From: an uncultured Rhodospirillaceae bacterium
Lineage (GTDB): Bacteria > Pseudomonadota > Alphaproteobacteria > Azospirillales > Azospirillaceae
NCBI GenBank assembly: GCA_937927415.1
Contig: CALBDS010000001.1
Location: 1-64,000, forward strand
Reading direction: 5' to 3'
DNA: 64,000 nucleotides
Positions 52,968-61,657 of this stretch are shown piece after piece (within the stretch, counting starts at the first letter, position 1; each line of letters begins with the position of its first letter). The notes under the pieces are model-generated. The model had not been told where the DNA came from. It saw only the letters and a list, made by a program, of their open reading frames with translations, and made no database searches. Both the position numbers and the translations under genes were made by a program.

Positions 52968-53711
52968 TTACAGCTTGGTGCGTTTGAACACCGTTTCGGG
53001 AAGAAGGCGGATGATGAGCATAATCAGACGCCAGACGGGGCGGACATAGATCACGTCGCGGCCCTTGGCCTGCGCCGCCAGAACGGCGCGGGCCACCTCG
53101 TCGGGGTCGGCGGTGAGGAGGCCTGGAAGCGCCATGCCCTCGGTCATGCGGGTGCGCACGAAGCCCGGCTTGACGGTGATGACCGACACGCCCGCCTTGG
53201 ACAGACGGTTGCGCAGGCCCGACAGGAAGGCGGTCAGACCGGCCTTGGCGGCGCCATAGACGTAGTTGCTGGCCCGCCCCCGCTCTCCCGCAACCGAACT
53301 GACGCCGATGATGGTGCCGGATCCGCGCGCCTCCATACGGGTGGCGATTTCGCCCAGAATGCTGGCCGGGCCGGTCAGATTGCTGTCCAGCACCAGACGG
53401 GCGGCGGCAAAATCACGCTCGGATTCCCCCTGATCCCCCAACAGACCGACCACACACACCACCGTGTCCGGCAGAACGCCGAGCCGGTCGAGAAACGCCC
53501 CATGATCGGCAGTATCCAAAGCATCGAACGCGGCCAGCCGCACGTTGGTATTCCAGCGCAGCCGCAGGTCGGCCGCATCGGCCTCCAGCCGTTCGGGGCT
53601 GCGGGCAGCCAGGATCAACGCCCGCCCTGCTTCGGCGTAGCGACGGGCGATTGCCCGGCCCATGTCGGATGCGGCTCCCAGGACCAGGACGGGGCCGGTG
53701 GTGGCGGTCAT
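52968..53711 (-). CDS. DprE2-like decaprenylphosphoryl-2-keto-ribose reductase (SDR)
   Basis: 247-aa SDR. GAASDMGRAIA (12-22) binds the nucleotide, and Ser138/139 with Tyr152-x3-Lys156 (YGAAK) form the catalytic set. The C-terminus PVWRLIMLIIRLLPETVFKRTKL is a hydrophobic, membrane-seeking tail like that of mycobacterial DprE2. With the overlapping DprE1-like oxidase it should epimerise C2 of polyprenylphosphoryl-ribofuranose to give polyprenylphosphoryl-D-arabinofuranose. It is the last gene of the operon; its start overlaps the DprE1 stop (ATGA). The operon context lifts it above a generic SDR call. Confidence 0.85.
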   Translation of the reverse strand: MTATTGPVLVLGAASDMGRAIARRYAEAGRALILAARSPERLEADAADLRLRWNTNVRLAAFDALDTADHGAFLDRLGVLPDTVVCVVGLLGDQGESERDFAAARLVLDSNLTGPASILGEIATRMEARGSGTIIGVSSVAGERGRASNYVYGAAKAGLTAFLSGLRNRLSKAGVSVITVKPGFVRTRMTEGMALPGLLTADPDEVARAVLAAQAKGRDVIYVRPVWRLIMLIIRLLPETVFKRTKL

Positions 53712-55027
53712 ATGGCCAGCCTTTCTGATTGAACGGAACGGAACACACGGTCGAGGCCGCGCGCCGCGCGCAGGGCCTGGAATCCGTCAAGGGCCGGATA
53801 GCCCCGGCGCAAAAGACCGGCACCCATGCGGGCATCCTTGGCCAAATAGAGCCGCCCCCCATGATCCGCGACGATGGCGTCGAGATCCAGAAGCAGCCCG
53901 AACGTGGCGGAACTGGCCGGGAAATCGAGGGCCAGGGTGTATCCTTCCATGGGAAAGGACATCACCCCGTCCTGCCGCCCGAACAGCTTCAGCACCGCCA
54001 GGAACGAGGCGTTCCCCGCCGAACCGATGGCGGTCAGCAGTGCCCGCAACCCAGCGGCGCTGACCGACGCCGGCAGCACGCACTGGTATTGGGTGAAACC
54101 GGGACGGCCATAGATGCGGTTCCACTCCAACAGGGAATCCAGCGGGTAGAAGAAGCGATCGTAATCGATCAGCGTCTCCCGCGGGGTGCCCATGCGCCAG
54201 TACAACTCGTTGAACGCCCCGACCGACCAGTGATTGAGCGCAAAGGCAGGGAAATCCAAAGGAATGGTCCGGGCATGCCGCAAACGTACGTCCAGCGGCG
54301 CGGACCGGACCGGAACCGGCAGTTCATCCACCCGCGCATGCTCGCCGCGGAACAGCAAGCTCCGCCCCATCCGCGGGCCACGGGCCAGACAATCGATCCA
54401 GGCAACGGAATAGGTCCAGTCGGCCGATTCCTCGAACATCGCCATGATGACGTCGAGGTTCTCTGCCCGCAGGGTTTCCTGGCGGATATAGCCGGTTTCC
54501 ACAGGGATCAGCCGGAAGGTCGCCCGCAAGATCACCCCGGTCAACCCCATGCCGCCGCGGGTGGCGGCGAACAGTTCCGGATCCCGGTCAGGGCCGCAGG
54601 TGACCACGCGCCCATCGGCGAGCAGCAGATCCAGGCTCAACACATGATCGCCGAAGGAACCGGCAATATGATGGTTCTTCCCATGGACATCGGCGGCAAT
54701 CATCCCGCCGACTGTCACCATCTTGGTGCCCGGCGTGACCGGCGGAAACCAGCCGCGCGGCACGAACACGTCCAGAATGTCCTTCAGCAGAACTCCGGCC
54801 TCGCAGGTCAGCGCCCCGTCGGCCGGGTCGAAGGCCAGCATCCGCCCCATACCCAGCATCGATACGGTGGCGTGCGGGTTCACCGCAGCATCGCCATAAG
54901 CGCGGCCATTGCCGCGGGCAATCAACGTCCGTCCCCCGGTCACCGCCCGTACGGCGTCGTCCTGGGTTCGCGCCAGGGCAAGGCGGGACTCGACCCGCGG
55001 GAAACGCCCCCATCCCGACAGTTTCAT
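53708..55027 (-). CDS. DprE1-like decaprenylphosphoryl-beta-D-ribose 2'-oxidase
   Basis: 439-aa FAD-dependent oxidase of the vanillyl-alcohol oxidase fold. GNGRAYGDAA (39-48), PPVTPGTKMVTVGGMIAAD (95-113) and VHGKNHHIAGSFGDHV (114-129) form the FAD site. FNELYW, SFLAVLKLFG and LYLAKDAR follow in the same order and spacing as mycobacterial DprE1. Lys397 aligns with Mtb Lys418, and Ala366 takes the place of Mtb Cys387, the residue trapped by benzothiazinones. The residue spacing of 31 agrees in both. It starts by overlapping the GtrA stop. The substrate is inferred, not shown. Confidence 0.88.
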   Translation of the reverse strand: MKLSGWGRFPRVESRLALARTQDDAVRAVTGGRTLIARGNGRAYGDAAVNPHATVSMLGMGRMLAFDPADGALTCEAGVLLKDILDVFVPRGWFPPVTPGTKMVTVGGMIAADVHGKNHHIAGSFGDHVLSLDLLLADGRVVTCGPDRDPELFAATRGGMGLTGVILRATFRLIPVETGYIRQETLRAENLDVIMAMFEESADWTYSVAWIDCLARGPRMGRSLLFRGEHARVDELPVPVRSAPLDVRLRHARTIPLDFPAFALNHWSVGAFNELYWRMGTPRETLIDYDRFFYPLDSLLEWNRIYGRPGFTQYQCVLPASVSAAGLRALLTAIGSAGNASFLAVLKLFGRQDGVMSFPMEGYTLALDFPASSATFGLLLDLDAIVADHGGRLYLAKDARMGAGLLRRGYPALDGFQALRAARGLDRVFRSVQSERLAI

Positions 55028-55443
55028 CACGCCGCTCCGAACACGAACCGCCGGTCCAGACGGTATTTCACCACGTAGCCCACGGCCAACCCCAACGCAC
55101 CGCCGACATAGCGCCAATCGCCGCCGCCCACCGCATCGAAGGCCAACTCGCTGCCCCAGAAAATAACGGTCGTGAACACGCCCATCAGCGTGTAGAGGGA
55201 AAATTTGCGGGCGTGCGTCACCACTCCGGTGGAGTGATCGGCAAAAATCCACCGCTTGTCCATCAGATACTTCGCCACCAATCCGGTCAGCGTACCCAGC
55301 GCCAGGGCGCCATAAACCGCAAACGGACCGTCATACAGGGCGAACAGCCCTCGTTGGGTCAGCAGGTTCACGGCGGTGGCGATCAACGCAAAGACCGTGT
55401 AGCGCACCGCAAGAGCCGGCAGGGACAGGCTTTCCACGGTCAC
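55027..55443 (-). CDS. GtrA-family membrane protein, putative polyprenyl-phosphate-sugar translocation factor
   Basis: 138 aa with four predicted membrane helices, GtrA/DPMS fold. Signatures include RYTVFALIATAVNLLTQRGLF near the N-terminus, the FADHSTG loop and LGLAVGYVVKYRLDRRFVF at the C-terminus. In mycobacteria a GtrA protein (Rv3789) beside DprE1 was proposed to flip or organise the decaprenylphosphoryl-arabinose donor. The GTG start at 55443 overlaps the upstream stop (GTGA) and the stop overlaps the DprE1 ATG. Confidence 0.85.
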   Translation of the reverse strand: MTVESLSLPALAVRYTVFALIATAVNLLTQRGLFALYDGPFAVYGALALGTLTGLVAKYLMDKRWIFADHSTGVVTHARKFSLYTLMGVFTTVIFWGSELAFDAVGGGDWRYVGGALGLAVGYVVKYRLDRRFVFGAA

Positions 55444-56900
55444 AGCGTCGCCCCCAGCAACGCCGCCCCGATCAGGGCACCGCACAGCAGACTTACCTTG
55501 TCGGTCACGGCATAGATCACCGGGTCGTCGTTCATCGCACCCCGGTGGGTCAGCACCAGAATCCGGCACAGCCAGTAGATCAACACCAGTCCGCCGCACC
55601 ACAACATCTTCGGGTGATGGTAAAGCGTCGCCACCTCGGGATTGTTGATGTAGAGAGCGAGCACGAGGATGGAAACGAAGCCGCTGGACGCTGCTAGCAT
55701 CTCCAGCACCGGCAGATCCTCCAGCGCATAGGCCCGCCCGGACGGCGGCCCCTTCCCCTGCTGTTGCCGCCCGATCAGTTCGGTGGCCCGCTTCACCAAA
55801 GCCAGACTGAGGAAAAGGAAGATGGAAAAGGCGATCAGCCATTCCGACAGCGAAACCCCGAAAGCAACACCCCCCGCCACCAGCCGGATGCCGTAGAGCG
55901 AGGACAGGGTCACCACATCGATGATGAGGTGACGTTTCAGAATCAGAGAATACGCGAGAGTCAACGCGTAGTAGCCGGCCAGCACCACCACGAAGGACGA
56001 GGACAGCAGCAGCGCCAAAATCAGGGAAGCCAGCAAAAGAACCGGAAACAGCGCCATTCCATGGGCGATCGGCACGGTTCCCGAAGCAAAGGGCCGCTGC
56101 CGCTTGCTGACGTGCAGTCGGTCACTGCGCAGATCCAGCAGGTCGTTCAACAGATAGACACTGGAGGCGCACAGGCTGAAACTGAGAAACGCCAGAAGCG
56201 CGCTTCCCAACGCGTCCAGCGAAAAGACGTGAGCGGCCAGCCCCGGCACCAGAATCAACAGATTCTTCAGCCATTGATGCAGCCGCATGGCGCGCAGGTA
56301 ATCCTTTACGCCCGGCGTGGTGGTGGCGACCACATGCACCGCATCCGACACCTGCCGCGCCGCCAGCACCACCCCGTCGGAGGCGTTCACGACGAAAGCG
56401 GCCCGCGCCACCCGCCAGACCGGTATGTCGGCCATGGAGTTACCGACATAATCGAAGCCGCGCTCCCCGAACAGCTCGACCAAGGAGCGGGCCTTGTTGC
56501 CGGCACCCAGGTTGGTCACCCCGTCGGAGGCGTACACGCCATCAAATCCGCCCATATGATCGGCAAACGCCTGGACGTAACGGCGATCCGAAGCGGAAGC
56601 GAGATAAACCCGCCGCCCGGCGGCCTTCGCCTCCTGGATCAAGGTCAGCACCGCCTCGTTTACCGGCAGAGTGTGGAGATCGAGCAGCACCGTATCGGCC
56701 AACCGCGCCTTGAACGCCGCCTTCCCTTCCCCCAGCCACAAGGGCGTCCGCAGGGCCGTCAGCGGCCGTGTGGCCAGCAGAACGAACAACGCCTCGTACA
56801 GCAGGTCGGTCTTCAGCAGGGTTCCGTCGAGATCGACGACCAAAGGGACGTCCACCTCCAGCGAGGGGGCCGCCGGGGTTTTTTGAATTAGGATCTCCAT
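55440..56900 (-). CDS. HAD phosphatase-UbiA prenyltransferase fusion (DPPR synthase-like)
   Basis: 486 aa with two domains. Residues 1-200 are a HAD-type phosphatase: DLDGT (Asp23, Asp25), ASAS near 101-104, GNKA near 134-137 and GNSMAD near 153-158. Residues 200-486 are a UbiA-type membrane prenyltransferase with eight to nine helices, the Asp-rich NDLLDLRSD (252-260) and a second loop around Asp328 with YGIRLVAGG. This matches mycobacterial Rv3806c (5-phosphoribosyl-PRPP:decaprenyl-phosphate transferase) joined to the phosphatase normally separate (Rv3807c). Proposed reaction: PRPP plus polyprenyl phosphate, then dephosphorylation to polyprenylphosphoryl-ribose. It is the first gene of the operon; start chosen at 56900. 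Confidence 0.85.
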   Translation of the reverse strand: MEILIQKTPAAPSLEVDVPLVVDLDGTLLKTDLLYEALFVLLATRPLTALRTPLWLGEGKAAFKARLADTVLLDLHTLPVNEAVLTLIQEAKAAGRRVYLASASDRRYVQAFADHMGGFDGVYASDGVTNLGAGNKARSLVELFGERGFDYVGNSMADIPVWRVARAAFVVNASDGVVLAARQVSDAVHVVATTTPGVKDYLRAMRLHQWLKNLLILVPGLAAHVFSLDALGSALLAFLSFSLCASSVYLLNDLLDLRSDRLHVSKRQRPFASGTVPIAHGMALFPVLLLASLILALLLSSSFVVVLAGYYALTLAYSLILKRHLIIDVVTLSSLYGIRLVAGGVAFGVSLSEWLIAFSIFLFLSLALVKRATELIGRQQQGKGPPSGRAYALEDLPVLEMLAASSGFVSILVLALYINNPEVATLYHHPKMLWCGGLVLIYWLCRILVLTHRGAMNDDPVIYAVTDKVSLLCGALIGAALLGATL

Positions 56901-57047
56901 CCCGATGTCCTCGTAATACCGCCGTGTGCTCGGGCAAGACACCTATACGTTTTTCAGAAAGGCGAGAGCAACCGGCTTTAGAAGCAATTCGGATTTCACG
57001 AGCATCATCCGCCAAGCCAAACGGATCCGAACCGATTGCCGGTCTTC

Positions 57048-58319
57048 TCACCGGCGTTCCTCCGCCTTTCCAGGAAACCGGCCCTCACGCATACCCAGCC
57101 GTGTCCGCAGCACCTCCAGGCACGCGGCGCGGCCGGGGATGAAGTCTTGCCCGGTCCACCAGGATTCCAGAGCGCGCAGGTAATGCCCGATGGCCGGACC
57201 GGGCTTCACCCCCACCGCCATCAGGTCACGCCCCGACAGCGGAAAGACCGGCGGGTCATCGGCCAGCGCCAGCGCCGCCGCCAAGTGCGGCGCCGACACC
57301 GGCCCGCCGCCCGCCGACACCAGCATCAGCGCATCGCGGAACCGCTCGGGATTCCGGCTGCGGTAAAGGGTGCGGCGCAGGGATGCAGCATCGGCCAACA
57401 GCCCCACCGCCGCATCCGGCGCCACCGCCCCCGCCAGCCGGTCGCGGTCGGCGTTGGACACGCGCAACGTGTGAGCCACCGCCAGCGCCCCCGCCCGGTC
57501 GGTGCGCAGAACCGCCGCCAGCCGCAGCAAAGCGTCGGGGCGGTGCCCCAGAGCGGTTTCCAGGTCGATGATCCGTTGCAGCCGGCGGGTGTCGGTGGCG
57601 GCGGGCAGCAGATGGGCCATGACGCCGGTATCCAGCATCAGCCGCCACACCGCCGCCGCCCGCGCCGCGGTCAGCAGCCGCAGGGTTTCCCCCTGCAACC
57701 GTTCCCCCGACAAGGTGGGCAGGCTGGGCGCCCAATGGCGGCAGGCGGCCAGCGCCTCCCCATCCGGTTCCCCATGGCCGTAGTGGGCGAAGAAACGGAA
57801 AAAGCGCAGCAGGCGCAGCACATCCTCGCCGATCCGCGCCAGGGCCGCGCCGACGAAACGCACCCGCCCCGCCGCCATGTCCGCCACCCCGCCGAACGGG
57901 TCGTACACCCAGCCGTCCAGCGTGCACGACAGCGCGTTCATGGTCAGGTCGCGGCGGGCGGCATCTTCCCGCCAGTCGTCGGTGAATTCGACGCGGGCGT
58001 GCCGGCCAAAGGTTTCCACATCACGACGCAGGGTGGTGATTTCGAAATGCTGCCGCCCCACCACCGCCGTCACGGTGCCGTGCTGAATGCCGGTGGGGAT
58101 GGCGCGCACCCCCGCCGATTCCAGCAGCTCCACCACCCGTTCCGGCGGCGCGTGGGTGGCGATGTCCACATCCTTCACCGGGCGGTTCAGCCACGCATCG
58201 CGCACGCACCCGCCGACGAAACGCGCATCCGCCCCGCCGCGGGCCAGCGCGTCGAACACCGTCCGGGTTTCCGGGGCGATCATCCAGGGTTGGGGCGTCA
58301 GGCGGGCGGCAGGCTTCAT
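57048..58319 (-). CDS. cca: CCA tRNA nucleotidyltransferase / poly(A) polymerase family
   Basis: 423 aa. N-terminal nucleotidyltransferase head with FVGGCVRDAWLNRPVKDVDIAT (DxD metal site at about 50-52), the RRDLTMNAL and EDVLRLLRFFRFFA motifs of the class II neck, then an RNA-binding body. It adds or repairs the 3' CCA of tRNAs, or may be a PcnB-like poly(A) polymerase. It lies 77 bases upstream of the HAD-UbiA start on the same strand, but there is no reason to link them functionally. Confidence 0.92.
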   Translation of the reverse strand: MKPAARLTPQPWMIAPETRTVFDALARGGADARFVGGCVRDAWLNRPVKDVDIATHAPPERVVELLESAGVRAIPTGIQHGTVTAVVGRQHFEITTLRRDVETFGRHARVEFTDDWREDAARRDLTMNALSCTLDGWVYDPFGGVADMAAGRVRFVGAALARIGEDVLRLLRFFRFFAHYGHGEPDGEALAACRHWAPSLPTLSGERLQGETLRLLTAARAAAVWRLMLDTGVMAHLLPAATDTRRLQRIIDLETALGHRPDALLRLAAVLRTDRAGALAVAHTLRVSNADRDRLAGAVAPDAAVGLLADAASLRRTLYRSRNPERFRDALMLVSAGGGPVSAPHLAAALALADDPPVFPLSGRDLMAVGVKPGPAIGHYLRALESWWTGQDFIPGRAACLEVLRTRLGMREGRFPGKAEERR

Positions 58320-58358
58320 GATCGGCAGAACCCGGAGGGGGGAGCGTTCCCCCCACCC

Positions 58359-58970
58359 TTACGACATTTCCCGCAAAACGTCGCGCAGGTTCACCAGCAT
58401 CCCCGCCGTCGCCCCCCAGATGTACCGCTGCTGATAGGGGAAGGCATAAAAATACCGCTCCGCCCCCATGAAGGTGCGGCTGTGCCGCTGGGGATTGGCG
58501 GGGTCGAGGATGAAGGACAGCGGCACCTCGAACACCTCCTCCACCTCGGTGGGGTCGGGGTCGAGGGCGAAGGGCGGACGCACCAGCCCCACCACCGGCG
58601 TCACCCGAAATCCGGTGCGGGTGACATAGGTGTCCAACTGCCCCACCACCTCGATCCGGTCGCGGGACAGGCCGATCTCCTCCTCGGTTTCGCGCAGCGC
58701 CGTGTCATCCGGCGAGCGGTCTTCCGGTTCACGGCGCCCACCGGGAAAGCTGATCTGACCGGCGTGCGCGGTCAGGGTGGACGTCCGCAGGGTGAACAGC
58801 ACCGTCACCCCCTCCGCCCGTTCCACCAGCGGCACCAGCACCGCGGCTTCGCGCAAGCCCTGGGGCGGGCCGAAGCCGGGGTTCAGATCATGGTCGCCAC
58901 GAATCTTCAGCGGCCTCAGGCTGGCAGCCGCGCTGCCCGGAAACCGCTTGCGCACATCGTCCAAAGTCAC
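58359..58970 (-). CDS. CoA pyrophosphatase-type Nudix hydrolase
   Basis: 203 aa. The NudL-type motifs are VLFTLRTSTLTAHAGQISFPGGRREPEDRSPDDTALRETEEEIGL, which include a full Nudix box, and the UPF0035-like preceding sequence. It hydrolyses CoA and related dinucleotides. I use the GTG at 58970, which overlaps the upstream stop by 4 bases (GTGA); the ATG at 59015 would overlap it by 49 bases. Confidence 0.88.
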   Translation of the reverse strand: MTLDDVRKRFPGSAAASLRPLKIRGDHDLNPGFGPPQGLREAAVLVPLVERAEGVTVLFTLRTSTLTAHAGQISFPGGRREPEDRSPDDTALRETEEEIGLSRDRIEVVGQLDTYVTRTGFRVTPVVGLVRPPFALDPDPTEVEEVFEVPLSFILDPANPQRHSRTFMGAERYFYAFPYQQRYIWGATAGMLVNLRDVLREMS

Positions 58971-59536
58971 GCGCCAGGCAGCTCTCCCAGCGCGAAGAAG
59001 GTGTTCCTGCTCCATACGCCGACCACAGCCTCCCTTTCTTCGGGCCCAGGCTCGCTCTGTTCCACCAGTTCATAGAAGACCGGACGGGACAGGCGGGCCT
59101 CCAGCCCTTTTCTTATGAGGATGTAGGGTCGCGGCTCCCCTGTTTCAGGATGTGTTTCAATCCTGATCGGATGATCCGGCCCGGCATCCACCCATTCGTC
59201 GAGATTGGTCCGGAACGACAACACCCGGTCGGGTCCGCTTCCTTTTACCGTCATCTCAACGGCGACAAACGGCACATCCTCGACAACTATGCGCCCCCTT
59301 TCGGCGGGCGTAATCAGCCAATAATCACCTGCGTCATCCCGCCGCAGAACAGTAGAAAACAACTTGCTCAATTCTATCCGGCGGATGGGATCGCCATTGT
59401 GATACCACGTTCCGTCACGCGCAATGCGGATATCGTACTGTTCCTCCATTGGCGGATGTCCTATCGCCTTGGTCAAGGTACCGGGATCAACACCAGCGGC
59501 CGCCTTGCCATTCCCTTGATCGCTTCCGATTTTCAT
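58967..59536 (-). CDS. DUF1285 family protein
   Basis: 189 aa. A beta-rich domain with DIRIARDGTWYHNGDPIRRIELSKLFSTVLRRDDAGDYWLITPAERG and DVPFVAVEM is the DUF1285 signature. Function unknown. It starts with ATG 59536; an in-frame TTG at 59575 is not favoured. It is coupled to the CoA-Nudix gene and cca, a neighbourhood conserved in alphaproteobacteria (DUF1285-CoA pyrophosphatase-cca). Confidence 0.86.
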   Translation of the reverse strand: MKIGSDQGNGKAAAGVDPGTLTKAIGHPPMEEQYDIRIARDGTWYHNGDPIRRIELSKLFSTVLRRDDAGDYWLITPAERGRIVVEDVPFVAVEMTVKGSGPDRVLSFRTNLDEWVDAGPDHPIRIETHPETGEPRPYILIRKGLEARLSRPVFYELVEQSEPGPEEREAVVGVWSRNTFFALGELPGA

Positions 59537-59685
59537 CCGATGACCGTCCAACGCAATTCCGCCATACTCGTTCAAGCATAGTCACCGTTGCTCCATCATG
59601 ACATAGGCAAAGGCCGCGGTTTCGTGTAGGGCTGCCCGGCTCAACCTTCAGGACGCATCCGTAGGAAAACAGGGGGATTTTCGGC

Positions 59686-60696
59686 TTGACCAGCTCCGCC
59701 ACCCGCATTGACGACAGCCCCCGGCAGCTCGCATCCGCCATCGAAGCCCTGGGGGCCAGGATGGGCATGGTGCGCGAACGGATCGGCCGCATCATCTTCG
59801 GCCAGGACGCGGTGATCGACCAGACGCTGGTGACGCTGCTGGCCGGGGGCCATGTGCTGCTGATCGGCGTTCCGGGCCTTGCCAAGACGCGGTTGGTGGA
59901 AACCCTGGGCATCATTCTGGGGCTGAACGAAAAGCGCATCCAGTGCACCCCCGACTTGATGCCCGCCGACATCCTGGGATCGGAAGTGCTGGAGGAGGAC
60001 GAGCACCACCGCCGTTCCTTCCGCTTCATCCCCGGCCCGGTGTTTTCGCAATTGCTGATGGCCGACGAAATCAACCGCGCCAGCCCGCGCACCCAATCGG
60101 CGCTTTTGCAGGCGATGCAGGAACGGCGGGTGTCGGTGGCGGGGCAATACCACCCGCTGCCCGAACCGTTCCACGTGCTGGCCACCCAGAACCCGCTGGA
60201 GCAGGAAGGGACGTACCCCCTGCCCGAAGCCCAGCTCGACCGTTTCCTGCTGCAGATCGACGTGGGCTATCCCGACCGTGACGCCGAACGGCGGATGATG
60301 ATCGCCACCACCGGGCTGGACGACGAACGCCCGGTGCCGGTGCTGGCCGCCGCCGACCTGCTGGACGCCCAGCGGCTGGTGCGCCGGGTGCCGGTGGGCG
60401 ACGGGGTGGTTGACGGCATCCTCGACCTTGTGCGCAACAGCCGTCCGGAAACCACCTCCCTGCCCGAGGTGCGGGCGAACGTGGCCTGGGGTCCGGGGCC
60501 GCGCGCCAGTCAGGCGTTGATGCTGGCCGCCCGCGCGCGGGCCGTTCTCGACGGCCGGCTGTCGCCGTCGCTGGATGACGTGCTGGCGCTGGCCGCCCCG
60601 GTGCTGCGCCACCGCATGGCGTTGAACTTCGCGGCGCGGGCCGACGGGCTGACCCTGGACGGGCTGATAAACCGTCTGTGCGCCCCGTTGCGCTGA
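59686..60696 (+). CDS. MoxR-family AAA+ ATPase
   Basis: 336-aa MoxR ATPase. Walker A GVPGLAKTRL (near 60-70), Walker B LMADEINRA, the NPLEQEGTYPLPEAQLDRFLL sensor region and an arginine-rich lid are present. MoxR proteins act as chaperones that activate or insert metal or cofactors in partner complexes, usually encoded beside DUF58 and VWA/Bat-type proteins. The start is TTG at 59686 with an AGGGGGA ribosome site. It leads the MoxR-DUF58-BatA/DUF4159 cluster. Confidence 0.93.
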   Translation: MTSSATRIDDSPRQLASAIEALGARMGMVRERIGRIIFGQDAVIDQTLVTLLAGGHVLLIGVPGLAKTRLVETLGIILGLNEKRIQCTPDLMPADILGSEVLEEDEHHRRSFRFIPGPVFSQLLMADEINRASPRTQSALLQAMQERRVSVAGQYHPLPEPFHVLATQNPLEQEGTYPLPEAQLDRFLLQIDVGYPDRDAERRMMIATTGLDDERPVPVLAAADLLDAQRLVRRVPVGDGVVDGILDLVRNSRPETTSLPEVRANVAWGPGPRASQALMLAARARAVLDGRLSPSLDDVLALAAPVLRHRMALNFAARADGLTLDGLINRLCAPLR

Positions 60697-60720
60697 CCGC
60701 CTTTCACGGGTTCCGCGCCG

Positions 60721-61653
60721 ATGCCCAACCGCACCGCCTCCGCCGCACACCCCTCCGCCGCACTCCAGGCCCGCAACCGGGCCGAGGCCCTGGCCTCCCG
60801 TCTGCCGCCGCTGCTGGTGGCGGCCGAGCGGGTGGCCGCCACGGTGGCCCAGGGGGTGCATGGACGCCGCCGGGTGGGGCTGGGGGAAACCTTCTGGCAG
60901 TTCCGCCGCTATCAGCCGGGGGACGCCCCCTCCATGATCGACTGGCGGCAGTCGGCCAAGACCGTCCCGGTCTATGTCCGCGAGAACGAATGGGAGGCGG
61001 CGCAAAGCGTGTGGCTGTGGCGCGACCGATCGCCATCCATGGATTACCGCTCGCAGCCCTCCCTGCCGCTGAAGCGGGAACGGGCGGAATTGCTGCTGCT
61101 GGCGCTGGCGGTGCTGCTGGTGCGCGGCGGCGAGCGGGTGGCCCTGTTGAACAGCGGCCAGCGGCCCGACCACAGCCGCACGGTGCTGGAACGCATCGCC
61201 ACCCATCTGATGGACTCGTCCACCCCGGACCAGGCCCTGCCCACCCCCGAACCCCTGCCCCGCCACGGACAGGTGGTGGTGATCGGCGACCTGCTGTCGC
61301 CGCTGCCGGAGGTCCATGCCACGGTGTCGGCCCTGTCGGCGCGGGGCATCCGCGGCCATCTGGTGCAGGTGCTGGACCCGGCGGAGGAAACCCTGCCCTT
61401 CGACGGGCGGGTGCTGTTTCAGGGGCTGGAGGGCGAGGAGCGCCTGCTGATCCCGCGGGTGGAGGCGGTGCGCACGGCCTACCGCGAGCGGTTGACGGCG
61501 CATCAGGACGGGCTGGCCGCCCTGGCGCGGGCGGCGGGGTGGAGCTTTGCCATCCACGCCACCAACCGGCCGCCGCAAACGGCGCTGCTCGCCCTGTGGG
61601 GGGCGCTGGCGCGCGACACGGCCGGAGCCGGCCACCCGCAGGAAAAGGTGTAA
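60721..61653 (+). CDS. DUF58 protein
   Basis: 310 aa. The DUF58 core RYQPGDAPSMIDWRQSAKTVPVYVRENEW (about 63-92) is present, followed by a VWA-like domain that lacks a classical MIDAS. DUF58 proteins accompany MoxR ATPases and are thought to be clients or partners in protein-complex activation. ATG start 24 bases after the MoxR stop; it is followed by the BatA-like gene with a 4-base gap. Confidence 0.9.
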   Translation: MPNRTASAAHPSAALQARNRAEALASRLPPLLVAAERVAATVAQGVHGRRRVGLGETFWQFRRYQPGDAPSMIDWRQSAKTVPVYVRENEWEAAQSVWLWRDRSPSMDYRSQPSLPLKRERAELLLLALAVLLVRGGERVALLNSGQRPDHSRTVLERIATHLMDSSTPDQALPTPEPLPRHGQVVVIGDLLSPLPEVHATVSALSARGIRGHLVQVLDPAEETLPFDGRVLFQGLEGEERLLIPRVEAVRTAYRERLTAHQDGLAALARAAGWSFAIHATNRPPQTALLALWGALARDTAGAGHPQEKV

Positions 61654-61657
61654 GGTC

